Positions 24,501 through 35,639 of a DNA stretch of 64,000 bases are shown piece by piece. Source of the DNA: Pomacea canaliculata. Its lineage: Eukaryota > Mollusca > Gastropoda > Architaenioglossa > Ampullariidae. The stretch is taken from positions 3,472,001 through 3,536,000 of the forward strand of contig NC_037602.1 of the NCBI RefSeq assembly GCF_003073045.1. The letters are read 5' to 3'. The notes beneath the pieces are model-generated. The model saw only the letters and a list, made by a program, of their open reading frames with translations, was not told the origin of the DNA and searched no databases. Numbering within the stretch: the stretch's first letter is position 1; each line of letters starts with the position of its first letter. The position numbers were made by a program, and so were the translations under genes.

Positions 24501-25708
24501 TACACTAAGGTCAAGCAGAGTGAGTACAGAACCTTGACTCATCTGTCACATGACACAAAGAAGAGCAGTTTTTGAGTAAAAGAGAAGTGAGCTCTGGTTA
24601 ACAATTCTTTCTTTTTCACAAGTAATTTTACAAATCTTTCTTACAAACAGATGGAAATGTGTCTAAATTAAACGAAAGGCTAATTATCTTAGCGACAGTT
24701 TGAGAAGCTCACCAGGACACTGCAGGAGGAACTGTGTTTGGGTCTGTGGCGAATTGTCATAGCAACAATGATTTCAAATATTACTAGTTTAACTTGTCTG
24801 TCGATTGTTTGTGTGTACATGCTCAGTGCAGGACTACGCGTCCAGTCATCTGTTTGTGAACAGCACCATAAGTGATCTTGTATGAACACCTCACGGATAT
24901 GTAACTGGAGGTTAACATGTTTACAGAAAGACGGAGACAGAGGAGTACGCTAAATAAAGACAGAAATTAATAGAAACACAAATTACACAGATGGGCAGAC
25001 GTAGGTATCAGAATTGTCAAGCAGGTATGAGTGAGTGAGAAAAGAAAAAGAAAGGAGGCATACAGCTGAGTAAAGAATCGAAGGCAGACAAGCAAATATT
25101 AATAAAAACAAACACACAAATAGAAAAGCAAACAGAGTAGTGAAGACTGATAAAGGTGGTCGTTGTCAGAGGAATTAATTAACCAAGTAATAATGTGTCA
25201 AAAAAGAGAACTTTGAGAGTCCACGTGACCATTTTGTGCGAGCAGATACACTAAGCTCTTCTTGACCGTTATTATAAGCACGTGATATTCACAGGTGTAC
25301 GGACTCTCTCTCAAACACACACACACACACCATTAGTTTCATTAAATAGTCTACAGTTGGTTAAATAATTAAAGTATGAAATTACAATAAGATATAATCA
25401 ACTGACAAAACTTTAATCACACTAATAACATGTCATTTAAGAAAACGAGATCTCACCGTCATCGTTTGAGGAAGAAGTTGACGAACAGTGAGAGGATTCG
25501 GTGAGAGTGGGACCTCTGCGGCCTGTCGGTAAACACCATGTTGTTGTGGACCGATGTAGTGTTGCTGTCCGCACGGGTCACTCCGGCGAACGAGTCCCGA
25601 GGTGGACGAGATGGACGGTTGGTGCGGCCCCGGGGTGGATTCCGACACCCTGCCCAGTCCTAGCAGAGCGTCGATGGAGTGGAACCTTGTCGGTGCCGAC
25701 AGATTCAT
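15145..25708 (-). CDS. Rx: Retinal homeobox protein Rx/Rax (three coding exons, complete)
   Basis: Coding exons on the minus strand are 25708-25457, 17480-17244 and 15579-15145. All junctions are phase 0 with GT-AG introns, for 307 residues. Exon 1 starts at ATG 25708-25706 and holds the octapeptide HSIDALLG (residues 10-17), an eh1-like repressor motif typical of Rax. Exon 2 gives [20 protein letters not shown] and most of the homeodomain. Exon 3 resumes at [15 protein letters not shown], so position 50 is Gln and the intron is again at 46/47. Exon 3 also carries [11 protein letters not shown], resembling the vertebrate Rax PLE.WLGPP motif, and the OAR motif [13 protein letters not shown] near the C terminus. 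Rx acts in anterior neural and eye-field specification in animals. No frame break is seen. Large introns (about 8.0 and 1.7 kb) hold candidate regulatory islands. Confidence 0.95.
16290..16700. promoter_or_regulatory. Candidate regulatory island in Rx intron 2
   Basis: A GC-richer, non-repetitive block inside an AT-rich intron, with dense homeodomain-type cores: gcaattaac, ccccaattagg, gttaattt, cttaattattg. It includes TAATGTTATTA at 16574-16584, which fits TAATNNNATTA (P3), the palindrome bound by paired-class Q50 homeodomain dimers such as Rx. It could be an autoregulatory enhancer. This rests on motifs and composition only, and one P3 match is not rare in AT-rich DNA. Confidence 0.35.
17066..17099. 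repeat. (GACA)n microsatellite
   Basis: About eight tandem gaca units in Rx intron 2, immediately before exon 2 in + coordinates. Confidence 0.95.
18230..18520. mobile_element. Degenerate interspersed repeat in Rx intron 1 (copy 1)
   Basis: This shares phrases with 23830-24150, for example ggcggatatggaaagagagagagttccat versus gccggatagagaaaagttgttccat. The style (frame-poor, a 'gagagttccat' core, then gat/agg-rich text) is that of an old interspersed repeat. The family is not identified. Confidence 0.35.
19300..19385. repeat. (CA)n-rich microsatellite
   Basis: An interrupted CA run: cacacacacacaaatcac..., cacacacaccccaaac..., cacacacacgcacacacatacac. Confidence 0.9.
19500..20135. promoter_or_regulatory. 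Candidate conserved noncoding element in Rx intron 1
   Basis: About 640 bases of clearly higher GC and complexity than the flanking intron, with no credible coding frame. It contains TAATTTAATTA at 19714-19724, a P3-type (TAATNNNATTA) palindrome, plus gaaattagg, caaattagagtaattacg and several TTTGC/TGCAAA motifs (tttgcctttgctcc, gcaaattag). Composition and motif density suggest a developmental enhancer of Rx. This is inference without alignment. Confidence 0.4.
21506..21596. repeat. (CAGA)n microsatellite, about 22 units
   Basis: A perfect 91-base run of acag/gaca units in Rx intron 1. The open frames across it (QTDRQTDR... and CLSVCLSV...) are artefacts of the repeat. Confidence 0.98.
23830..24150. 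mobile_element. Degenerate interspersed repeat in Rx intron 1 (copy 2)
   Basis: This is the diverged relative of the 18230-18520 block, with shared order and phrases around gccggatagagaaaag..ttccat. It continues with gcaggatggggagtcagtgcagagccagg. No intact reading frame is present. Confidence 0.35.
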
Positions 25709-25720
25709 TCTGTCTGCAGG
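25709..25720 (-). other. Probable 3' splice site just upstream of the Rx start codon
   Basis: On the minus strand, ctcttgtcttgacctgcag ends at 25714 and is followed by acagaATG. This good acceptor five bases before the ATG implies a separate 5' UTR exon further upstream, so the Rx promoter is not at 25.7 kb. The donor was not identified. Confidence 0.5.
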
Positions 25721-26730
25721 TCAAGACAAGAGACGATGCACAGTATCAGGATGTTTGAATGGCTTTGGTTGTGATTTTGTTCTGGATGTTTTGATGCGAT
25801 TTTATCTGATTTTTATGCTTTTACGAAATCATTGTAACTGATCTTTTATCTCTCTCTCTATATATATGTGTGTGACCGCGGGCATACACAAAAAAAAAGA
25901 ATACAATAGAAATATAAAATTTTGATATCTCACACACACATCTATCTACACTTATTTGAAAATTCAGAAGCAAAGAAGTACAGTAAACTCATGAAGTATT
26001 ATCGAGAACTAGCGCACAGTGTTGTATAGAAGTATTTATACTCGAAACATTAAAATGCTTGATAAATTTTTCTGAATTATTTGTACTAGTTGCAGCAGAC
26101 TTACACTACTTATATTATTTATTTACGTACTTATTTATTAAATATTTTTTTGATGCTGATGGAACAAAAGAGACAAGCTGCTAATTTCTCTATGACCGCA
26201 TTGCAAGACATACTCACCAAAGCCAAGTAACGAAGATCTGATATTTTGCTGAACTTGCGAAGACACTGGTGCCAGAAGGTGGTATAAGCAGCTAGCCAGT
26301 TTACTTATACAGGAGGTAGGTCTAGTCTGTTGATATCCAGATACTGTACCCTCGAAAGACCTTTCGTCAAGTAAACAGTGTACAACCATGTATCAAATGG
26401 TCATTCCCCTCGCAGAATTCATCCAGCTCCCATTGTTGAAATTTAAAGAGGACAAAGTATGTATTTGTGTCTTCGATATTCCCTGCCTGAAGAAGGTTTC
26501 CTCAGGGAAACGCCAATCACAAGTTCAGAACAGTCAACAGTCTATGCTGTCCAGCAACGATGTCTCTGAGGGGTCGAGGGTCAGCGTGTCCTGTGTCCGT
26601 GCAGTGGACAGGCCGTAGCCCACGCCAGCAGAAGATGTAGTCCGTGAGGGTCAACGAACCAGCGACACCCGCTTCAACTCCTTTTCTGAAGAGCTCTTCT
26701 CCAGACTATCTGTCGTCCTAGATGGTTCTG

Positions 26731-26737
26731 CCTTATA
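26731..26737 (-). promoter_or_regulatory. TATA-like box of a possible Rx promoter
   Basis: The minus-strand sequence gggtctataaggcagaacc contains TATAAGG at 26731-26737. It lies in a GC-richer block (26390-26960) about 1.0 kb upstream of the Rx ATG and fits a 5' UTR exon feeding the acceptor at 25714. No transcript evidence is available, and TATA matches are common. Confidence 0.25.
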
Positions 26738-27479
26738 GACCCACAGGCGGAGTCTTGCGAGCCTTTCAGCTGGGAGGTCCGGACCTGGCTTTCTGCGCGG
26801 AAACTTTATCTGTCACGATGACACCGTGGTGCTCAGCGTGCTCGTGTCACGTGCTGCATGGCGGTGCTTGCGTGTGCGTGCGACGTGGACGCTCTTTTCT
26901 TGCACTACACCACGGGGAGCTCCGCCGGATGACAACAAGTACAAAATGGAGCTAGCCGTACCCTGTGGATAGCTGAAAAGAGTGGAAGACAGAAAAAAAG
27001 AGAGAAAAACTTCGCTTGACATACAGTGAGTCAAAGAACTCATATTCCTTACTGTTCTCTCATACAGAATTCCTTATTCCTACGTTTTCAAAATACGTAT
27101 ATTAAATATATAAAATGTATAGGAAAGAACGTTCTAGATGTCAACTCATAAATGTATTTAACTGATAATAATTATGGGAACAATGACACTCAAAGAAATT
27201 TGTGATTGAATTTATATTTTATTTATTTATCTATATTAAATATATTTATTTATCATTTTCCGTTACATTAGTCAATAACATTATACAACGTATACACATA
27301 TTCTTCCTTCCTTTCTTTTAAACTACTTCTCTTCGCTCTCCGTTCCACTCTTACCTCCCCTATGCGACTTGTCAAGCTAGTCCTAGTTTTTTTTGTTTGT
27401 TTTTTTTTTTTTAATGCTAACACAAGACGTTTCTCTCCGACCTTCACCAACGACTCTCTCCTAGTGGCTAAGTGTAACT

Positions 27480-27800
27480 CCCCCACCTCCTCCTAGCTCC
27501 CTCGGCCCCTCTCCATCTCCCAACCCACGATGCCTTAATTCTCGCTAATGTAATCCCACAAGGGGGGCTGATAAAGGATTACAATACCCTTGCCCTCCAG
27601 GCTTCGGGACTTCCCGGAGCTTTCCGTAAAGCTTCGGTGACAATACTTGTCAGAGGTAACGAGAGGGGCGGTGCAGCGGAAATTAATGGGAGATAAATAA
27701 GCACACGTCCAACCTCGCTCTCATCATACTGGCCTCCCCTTACCCCTCCCTTCCTCGCTGGGGTCGAATAAAAAGTTCTTTGAGAACGCACTGACAACTG
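27480..27800. promoter_or_regulatory. Candidate Rx upstream enhancer with Otx-like and Sox-like sites
   Basis: A GC-richer island about 1.9 kb upstream of the Rx ATG. It has TAATCCC (27551-27557) and GGATTA (27576-27581), two K50/Otx-type sites in opposite orientation about 25 bases apart. It also has ACAAT at 27581-27585, overlapping the second site, and another at 27640-27644; ACAAT is the Sox core. In vertebrates an upstream Rax element is activated by Otx2 with Sox2. The parallel here rests on motifs only. Confidence 0.35.
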
Positions 27801-28329
27801 GTGTGTTTTCGTTAGTGCGACATACTTGGAAAAGAGAGAGGAAAGGTTTACACCAGGACCAAGCCAGGATTTGAATCAAACGAGTGTGTGTTCATACATC
27901 TCACATATAAATTATGTTCTGACTTACCTCGTCCATTTTGCTTTGCTTTCTTTGTAGTAACAGCAGAAATGAAAGATTAAAAACTGAACAAATACCTAGG
28001 ATTCTCTTCATTCATTCTCAAAATTGTTTAGCACATCTAGACAGAAAACTGAGAATGCTTGGTGTCTCAAAATGGGGAATGGGGTTCGCATAAACAAATG
28101 TCACTAACATATTCTTGAATGTTCATATCTCTCATCGTCTTAATTAAACCATATAATAGATTTTAAAAAGTGTAAACTTTAATAGCGCCAACTGTGCAAG
28201 ATTTGATTCATTTGGCCAACATCCTACGGTTTTCAGAAATGACAGTTTCTACAACCATCAACAACGACGGGGCAAGCCTCGTAATCAAAACGCGCACGGT
28301 TCACGAGGAGCCGCGTCTTTCATTCAGCT

Positions 28330-28432
28330 TGAAGTGAGTCTCTTATCAAGATCCGAACCCCAGTCACGGTCTTGACGAGGTTATCCTAGACTCTGCTGGG
28401 CGTACTCTCTCACAGCCGAGCTGCCAACTTCA
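28330..28432 (-). mobile_element. tRNA-like SINE head (weak)
   Basis: On the minus strand a block running from gcagctcggctgtgagagag to ggggttcggatcttg resembles an A box and a B box (GGTTCGGATC) at tRNA-like spacing. It is not foldable by eye as a functional tRNA. Its family differs from the 30320 SINE. Confidence 0.3.
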
Positions 28433-30319
28433 CAACACCCTGCGACAAATACATCCTCCACCTCTAACCCCTCCCCTCCCTGCCCTGGCCCCGAGAAGAC
28501 TTGACAGCTAGGTTCAAAGCTCATTGTGCTCATCCCGTCGCGACTTCTCTTTAGAGGCGCGCATTCAAGAACACCCCCATCGCTGGTGTCGCCATGTTGA
28601 AAGGGTTGTCTCCCGTATTCAGGATTTTTTTTTCTCTCTCTCTATTTCGGCTACGCCCGGTGGCGCTACGTGTGTTTATTTGCCAATTGCCTCCACCACA
28701 ACATTCATTCTCGCTCGCATGGTGGGCTTGCGCGAGCGGAACTAACTACAGGATTAAAGATTAAAAAGGGAAATTACTTTTACAGACTACATGTGCTGTA
28801 GATGGACCTTCACAATATCCACACACGGCAGTGGGAGGAAAACATAAAAAAGTACTTAGACAAGGTACTTTGTAGGTTCGATACCTGATTAGAAAATGTT
28901 AATATTTGGGAATCAAACACAGGACACCACAGCTAATGTGTTCTTTAACGCTGTTGTTGTTCATCTGCTGCTGCTCACAACACTTAGGTAAATGATAGCA
29001 TAGAAACCGAGAAGCGGTAAATTGTAAGTGGCTCAACGTGACTAAGGTCCAGGTTGTTGAAGGGTTTCTATTTTTGATTGCACTTCTTTAGACTTACGAA
29101 GTAAGGTATTCCAACGCGCCTGTCCAGAGGCTGTAACACCAGGCTTCTCTGTTCGTTGAGAATATTCGACAGAAAGGTACACAAGACACTGGGACATGTC
29201 CCACAAGCAGTCACAAATCGTTTCGAAGGATCTTAATACTTTAGCCGAGTGTTTGCTGTCACCGCTTCCCTATACGCTGAACAACAGGGGTTGTCTTAGG
29301 CACACCGTTGCCCTAAAGGAAACGGCGAGCACACTAACCACCAGGGGCCATAATAATGAAGCAGGTCTGCACCCCCCCCCCCCTCAAGGTCTGAATTATC
29401 GACCCCCAGTACCTACATCGCTAACAAGACCTCTGTAGTCACTCTCTAAGTGAAGACCGTACGTGGCAGGGGATGGAAGGAGTTTAAGATTTTCAACTGA
29501 TTTCCTTAGTCTGGGTTTGTTGCCAGTGACAGGATCCCCTGCAAATACTTTGGATCCACAGATAAGCCTCCCCCACGCCCCCGCTCATGAAAAGAGAAAT
29601 TGTTTAAAAAGTAGAGTACTAGAAAAAAAGCAAACCGTGCAAAGATTCTTAGGAATCCTAGTTCAAGACATGGTGTTATATAATTAAATATTTCTATATT
29701 CGTGTCATTATAATTAACGATAATCATATGAACCTGTGTGGATAGTGGATATGATAATTGCAACTTTGCGAAATCATGCTTAAATAATACGAGGGTTGGT
29801 TCAGAGCACCGGGCAGCTAATATGTGCCACTAACCATAAAACAGACTGTCAGAAAAAAAAGAAAAGAAAAAAAAAGAAAAGAAATTAAAAAAAAAGCTTT
29901 CTTCGACTTGGTGTGTCGAGTGTTTTAGCTGAGTGCATGTGGTGACAAACTGCTTGCTAACGTTTTCCGACATAGGAACAGAGCCCACGAGGAGTTTGCG
30001 TGTTAAAAGTTCCTCAATCCAGCGCAGTTCAAAGCAGGATTAAAGAACCAAGTCTTCCCCCCGTGTCTCATTATGCCTTGTTAGCCTTCTGAGGACAGAG
30101 CAGTTTGCTCCCAGGTCCTTAATTTCACTGGCGACCTGCTCTCCAGCTCAGCATCCGACACAACTTGAAGGGGCCAGGAAATTAAGGATCGGCACAGGTT
30201 TTGAATCATCAAACAGGTTCTGGTGGAAATTAGGAAAAGCATGGTTATATGCGAATCCCACGTCATCCTTTGCAGAAGAAATGGATAACAGCATGCACCA
30301 TTCAGAGTAGGTGTGGAAT

Positions 30320-30495
30320 GGTGTTCTATGCCGAGCCAATAACTAAGGCTATATCACAGGAAGGTAGCTAGTCGTGCAAACAGATGCCACATGCAGAGAA
30401 AGAACAGTGTACTCGACATGAGAGTTGAACCCGGGATAACCAACCTTCACTGTATTGGTGACAGGCGCTATAACTGTTGTGCCATGGCGCCACCG
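30320..30495 (-). mobile_element. tRNA-derived SINE (copy A)
   Basis: On the minus strand it reads ggtggcgccatggcacaac...gcgcctgtcaccaatacag...cccgggttcaactctc, a tRNA-like head with a B box GGTTCAACTC. The body follows: ctgttctttctctgcat, ggcatctgtttgcacgac, gatatagccttagttattgg, ending near aacaccattcc. It aligns phrase by phrase with 46797-46975 on the other strand. Confidence 0.75.
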
Positions 30496-32272
30496 TCCAT
30501 CATCAGGGCATACACGGCAGGAGGAGAGAAAGACTGCGTGCTTTGAATAATACGAGATTCTACACACTCAGAACAGGAAATTAGTAATAAATCATTGCTG
30601 CATGCTGCTTTTTGCTATCCTAAACTCCATCCGTTATTTAAAAGGCATGAGAGGGTTAGGTACTTTGATGAGATCATGAGTGTAATCCTATCCATCTATG
30701 CTTGGTATAGGGACACACACCGGTTGAGTTTGTTGATATTTATAATATAGAGCAAACTCGTCTGCATCATTCGCACAGATTAGCAAACAAACAAACAAAA
30801 AAGTTGCATGTAACATGTTGACGACTTATCTTTCACTCGATGGTCAGCTGAAACACTAGAAATTTGCTAAAACTTTTTAAAAAGTGGTAGTCTTAGCTAC
30901 ATAAGGAATTGTTTTGATATAATCAAATGTGCTTGTGTTGGGTGGGGAGGAAGCGTCTGCCGAAGACAACTAAACTTTCAGCATTAGCAAAAATCCAAGA
31001 CTGCTTTCTAGATGAAAATAAATTAACCTCCGACAGGGTTGGTCTGAAGATTTTTTTCCAAAGTCTTCACAAAAACAATGTGCATCTTTTAAGCGCGTTT
31101 TGAGTACAAAGGGAAAAGATCTTCAAATCTCTATTTTCTCGTCTAGTCAATTGGATGTTTAGTGCAAGTTAAGGCTTGGCTGGTTGGCGCAGTTTTGGAC
31201 CTTGTGAGCAATCGGTTTGACGATGTCAAGAAGTGAAGAACTAGTTTTACCAACTATAATTACAGTATAGGTTAAAATATACATTTTCTGTCCTCGGGTG
31301 TTTTGAGGGACTAATTTCCGCAAGTACTAAAGGATACCTTGAGTGGGTTAAAACGCGTACGATGGAAACTGCAGTCGTTAAAGAGCAATTACAATGGAGG
31401 GGAGACAATTCTCGACAAACCCACATTCGGGGTCATAGGCTACCTCCCTTGAGACCATATACGCACACAACGGAATGCGGAACAAAATTTCATCAAAATT
31501 TGATCTAAAAGGATTCCGTTGACCACCCTTTGACACGAGACACACATGTGAATATGCTGATGGCTCAAATATTTTAGTTAGGCCCCCAAGTAACATTAGT
31601 GGTCAGGCGAAATTAAAATCATCAAAGGATTTGTGTTTATCCGTGCCAGCAACTAAGTGTGTATCAAGGCGAGTAATTCCTGCAAAGAGTCTTCACATAT
31701 CCGTCGTAATTTTTTCTTTCTTTCTAATAGCTGAATTCTTTCTTCAGAAAAGAACGCAAATCAAATAAATAAAATGCATAAAATATAAACTTATATACAT
31801 GCTGCACTGCCACAACTCACCAAACAGTTATAGGACTTATATCGAATGTTTTAATGTATCTTTATATCATGTCTACTCCGCTTATCAGCTTAAACTTTTA
31901 CATTTACAATTTAATATCAACAATGCGACTTTTAATTAAACATCTTTCATTCATTTGACAGTTTATACAACCTTGACATCATTCCCTTGACAGCCTACAC
32001 AACCTTGACATCATCCCATCAATGTGAACTTGAAGCATTCTTTTAGATGTAAATACACAATTATATTCAAGCACACTCAGACACGCACGCACGCCTTACA
32101 CAATGACACCGACTACGTTCATGCACACAGGAGCACGCGCCAGGAGCATGCGCAGTGGCAGACTTTACGTTCGCTACGTGAAAAGCGTTGAGACTGCAGG
32201 AGTCATCTACGTTGTGCTTCCCTTGAATTCCCCCACCCACTCATCTGCCACCTTCCTCTGGCACATCAGTAA

Positions 32273-35200
32273 CTACGGGGAGGAGTAGAAGGAGGTCATG
32301 TCATACAGGTCTGTCTTGTGAGTAGTGACTGCGATTTCTTTTACCTGAGAAAGGAAAGACAACCGTCATTTAATTTGAGCAGAAAAAATCTTAAAGCACG
32401 CACAAAGACAATGATTGAATAAATAGCACAGTGTTGATCAGCAAAATGTTAAATATGAAGGTCTTCAATTCTTCTGAACTTCAAGCTACTGATATGGATC
32501 AACTAGTATCAGGTGGGTTACTGTACAAGTCTACTGTATTACCTACAAAGCTGAACCTGGAATACACTGACCTTTCTGTAGCAGCAGCCAAACTGACCCC
32601 GAGTGATGTACATCTTCTCTGGCCGGAAGTCCTGATCATCAGCCCCAGTTATCTCCGCCGCCACTTTCCATGTTGCCAAGGCCAGGAGTGATGGTCTGAA
32701 CTGCATGACCTCGTAGTCTCCGACAACTATTTCCAGAAGTGCTTTCGCTATTTTTAGACCTTCTCTGCAAAGTGAACACGAGAATCTACTAATTGGAAAT
32801 TAGTAAAGCTTCAACTATCATTACCTTGTTTAAAACTTGACCTCAGAACACAAGATGCTATAACTGAGAGGAAAAATATAAATCAAACGCGACAGATTAT
32901 CAAGTTGACAGACAAGGGAGGAAGGAGTGGAATGAAAGGAATAATCAAGAATCGTATTTAAAGAATTACATGAATCAAATAATGAGTAGACAAAATATGG
33001 AGACATAGGAGTTTAAGACGAATACTAGAATGACAGTACACAATAAAAGCAATGGAGAACTGCCTCACTCTAATCTGTCACGGCGGTCAGCGATGAACCG
33101 AGTGAAGTTGACATTGACAGGAATTGTGGCATCGTTGATGATTACAAAGGCGAAAATACTCGAGGAAAAACAGAGGTGTGGGTACCACCAGACGACCGTT
33201 CAGCGTCTTCAACACCAGCCGCTCCATCACTTTGACCTTTTGCCAGAACTGACCCCGAGGGATGTTGCAGGCTGTCACAACATCACAGAGATGTGGGGTC
33301 CGCACTTCCTCCTCTCAACAAACAAAAAATAAATGCACAGGGTTATTTAAATATTTTTATTGCAATCATGCTCACAACCACTGCAAAGTTAACTCCCTTG
33401 AGTTCATTCTCTCCCTTTAAACCATTAAGGATGACATTCAGTCACTGTAAAGTCTTCAATAAAATAATTAACACTTTTGAATATCGTATTTTTTACAAAC
33501 ATTTCCTTCAGTTGTTGCTACATCAGGACTTAAAGACCGATAACTTTCACCTAGCAAGAACAACAAAAACCTGTTTCGCAGCCAGCAGGAGACATACCGC
33601 GCCGACAGTTTCTAAGTCTTCGTGTTTGAGACGAGGACCCCTTGACAAGAAAGTGTCGAGGATGTGAATGGCCAGGAAAAAAGTTTCTAGATGATACTGA
33701 ACTTTCCGGTTCAAGCTATCCATCCATAGAATCAGAGAAGCCCGCATAGTCGGGGAAACCTGTAGATTCTTATTCAAGATTATTGGTGTGGACCGAACCG
33801 GTGATATATCAGCCGTTATTGTCACTAGAATGATTGGACAATGGATAATTTGCGCATTCACGGCAAACCACTTATAGTCTTTAAAGATATTGTCGCTAGT
33901 TGCTGGAGTTGGGGGGATGCTTGTGCATATACACTGACAGCTGAATCCCTGAGCAGTACAGCAACGATATTTAGAGGGTTGGGAATAGTAATAGAGGGCT
34001 TAATAATGTGATCGTCTCACAGAAGAAAATCGCTAAAAAATTCTCTAGTCAATCACACAGCAGCAATTCTAATAAACATTATTAAAGCTAAATATACATA
34101 AGTTTATGAAAAGATACGGAAAGAAAGTACGCTTTTACAACAGATAAATTTGAGCACGGAACGAAACCTTGTAGGTCCCCTCGCGCACGCGTTGGGGCTA
34201 CCTGGATCACGTGACAGGAATAACCAACTAATCATCATGATTCCAATCCCAATATAAAAAAAAACAAAACAAGGCAATCAATCAATTGTCCTAAAAATAT
34301 TGAAAATAATAAAATTACCAAAAAAAAAAAAGAAAAGTACACACCTCAGGTTGCTTTGCCAGACACTTGACCACGTGGTTTTCTCTCTTGGCGGAGGCGG
34401 TGCAGGTACAGATCTCGCACATACAAATCGAATCCATCCGCGTAGGCCGGGAGGAGCTCCGACGACAATGTCGGGGAGGGCACGGTAACTTTCGCGTCGA
34501 GTAATGACGTCAGTGCCCCCTCCTGTGACCCCGGGGGCGTGCAGGGGCCACGCCGCGTGCGAGGCTGCGCCGAGCTGTCACCTTCGACCCCCGAGTCCCG
34601 CCATGTCTCGCGTGATCTGTCCAAGTTGGGGATGCCTCTTACAGCTCTCTGACCCAAGACTTGTCTCGTCTGCAGCTCCACAGCCAGCGGGTCGCTTCCG
34701 TTGCGAGGTCCTTGCAGCTGTCCGAGTTCTTGGAACTGGTTTTGCCACAGAGAATGGCAGAACCTACACGAAGGGTGCATCTGGCAACAAACTACAGCAT
34801 GCTAATTACAAGATTCAAACAATAGTTAATTGTTAATAATAATTAAATTCCAAAATAATTAGTTATGTGCTGGTTGCTTGCTAAGAGTGCCCTTAGGATC
34901 AGGCTGTCGGTTGCTAATCACATGCAAGAAGCTGATCCAACATCTTAAAAACCGTCCACGCCTTGCCTTGCCCATTCCTTCGCACCGTTCCGCCCACACA
35001 AATTATTCTTCACTTCTTCTTCTTCCCACAACCGCAGGCGCACAGTCGGGTCGAGTTAGGCAGCTGGTCATCGCTGGCTGCAGCTCACAATGTCGGGTAT
35101 GTTGCACGTGCATTTCACACAGCACAGCTCCATGATGTAAACATGAGGTACTTTGATTCAAAAGAAGCCATTGACCTAAGCTTCGTTGAGTTACTGCTGA

Positions 35201-35639
35201 AGTCCCGTCGAACGTTCGTGGTTTTTTTTTTGAAAGATTAAGGGTTCTGTAAATTGGTAAACATTTCATTTGCTCGCTTATGTATATGGATACATTAATG
35301 GAAATATGCCAGCGCTCCAGCAACTGACCCTATGTACATCTAAAACTTGCGCAACGCACGTACAAGCGAATACAAATAGGATTAATCACATAATGCACTG
35401 TAAAACATACAAGAGTACCACAACAATAAAAACACACCTATTTTGAGAGTTTTCAAACCAATCCCAGCAGACTGAGAAGTGTTGTTGCTGCTCAGCGTAG
35501 TCCAGAGGCTTTGGTCTTCATGCAAAGACGAGTACGGAGGACCAGCATCTGGTTGGGTTTGACCAAGCCGCCGTGTCGCGGTGCAAAGTTCAAGCAGACG
35601 ACATGAATGTAGAGGATACGAGCAATGTAATGTGGACAT
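32273..35639 (-). CDS. Divergent cyclin (A/B/J/O-like), six exons, two frameshifts
   Basis: Minus-strand exons are 35639-35438, 34791-34345, 33759-33571, 33311-33069, 32764-32572 and 32344-32273 (stop 32275-32273). The N-terminal cyclin box is spread over exons 2-4: YVRDLYLHRLRQE, KQPE joined to VSPTMRASLILWMDSL, HLETFFLAIHILDTFLS, then LLLAAKQ joined to EEVRTPHLCDVV and VVPTPLFFLEYF. Exon 5 gives the second-box end GDYEVMQFRPSLLALATW. Exon phases agree across all junctions only if one extra base is removed in exon 2 (about 34377-34385, gagagaaaacc) and one in exon 4 (about 33158-33163, tattttcg). Both point to assembly errors or a decaying gene. Cyclins bind and activate cyclin-dependent kinases. 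The subfamily is unresolved, and exon 1 and its join are the least certain parts. Confidence 0.75.

Larger units (their letters stand above)
25721..32272. other. Rx upstream region and intergenic DNA to the cyclin gene
   Basis: No coding exon was recognised. It contains the promoter and enhancer candidates listed separately, a GC-rich block at 28240-28750 of unknown role, a poly-C run near 29375-29385, a SINE at 30320-30495 and a weak SINE-tail match near 31640-31675. The frame at 31378-31596 (minus) has a balanced composition but matches no family I recognise. Confidence 0.5.
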
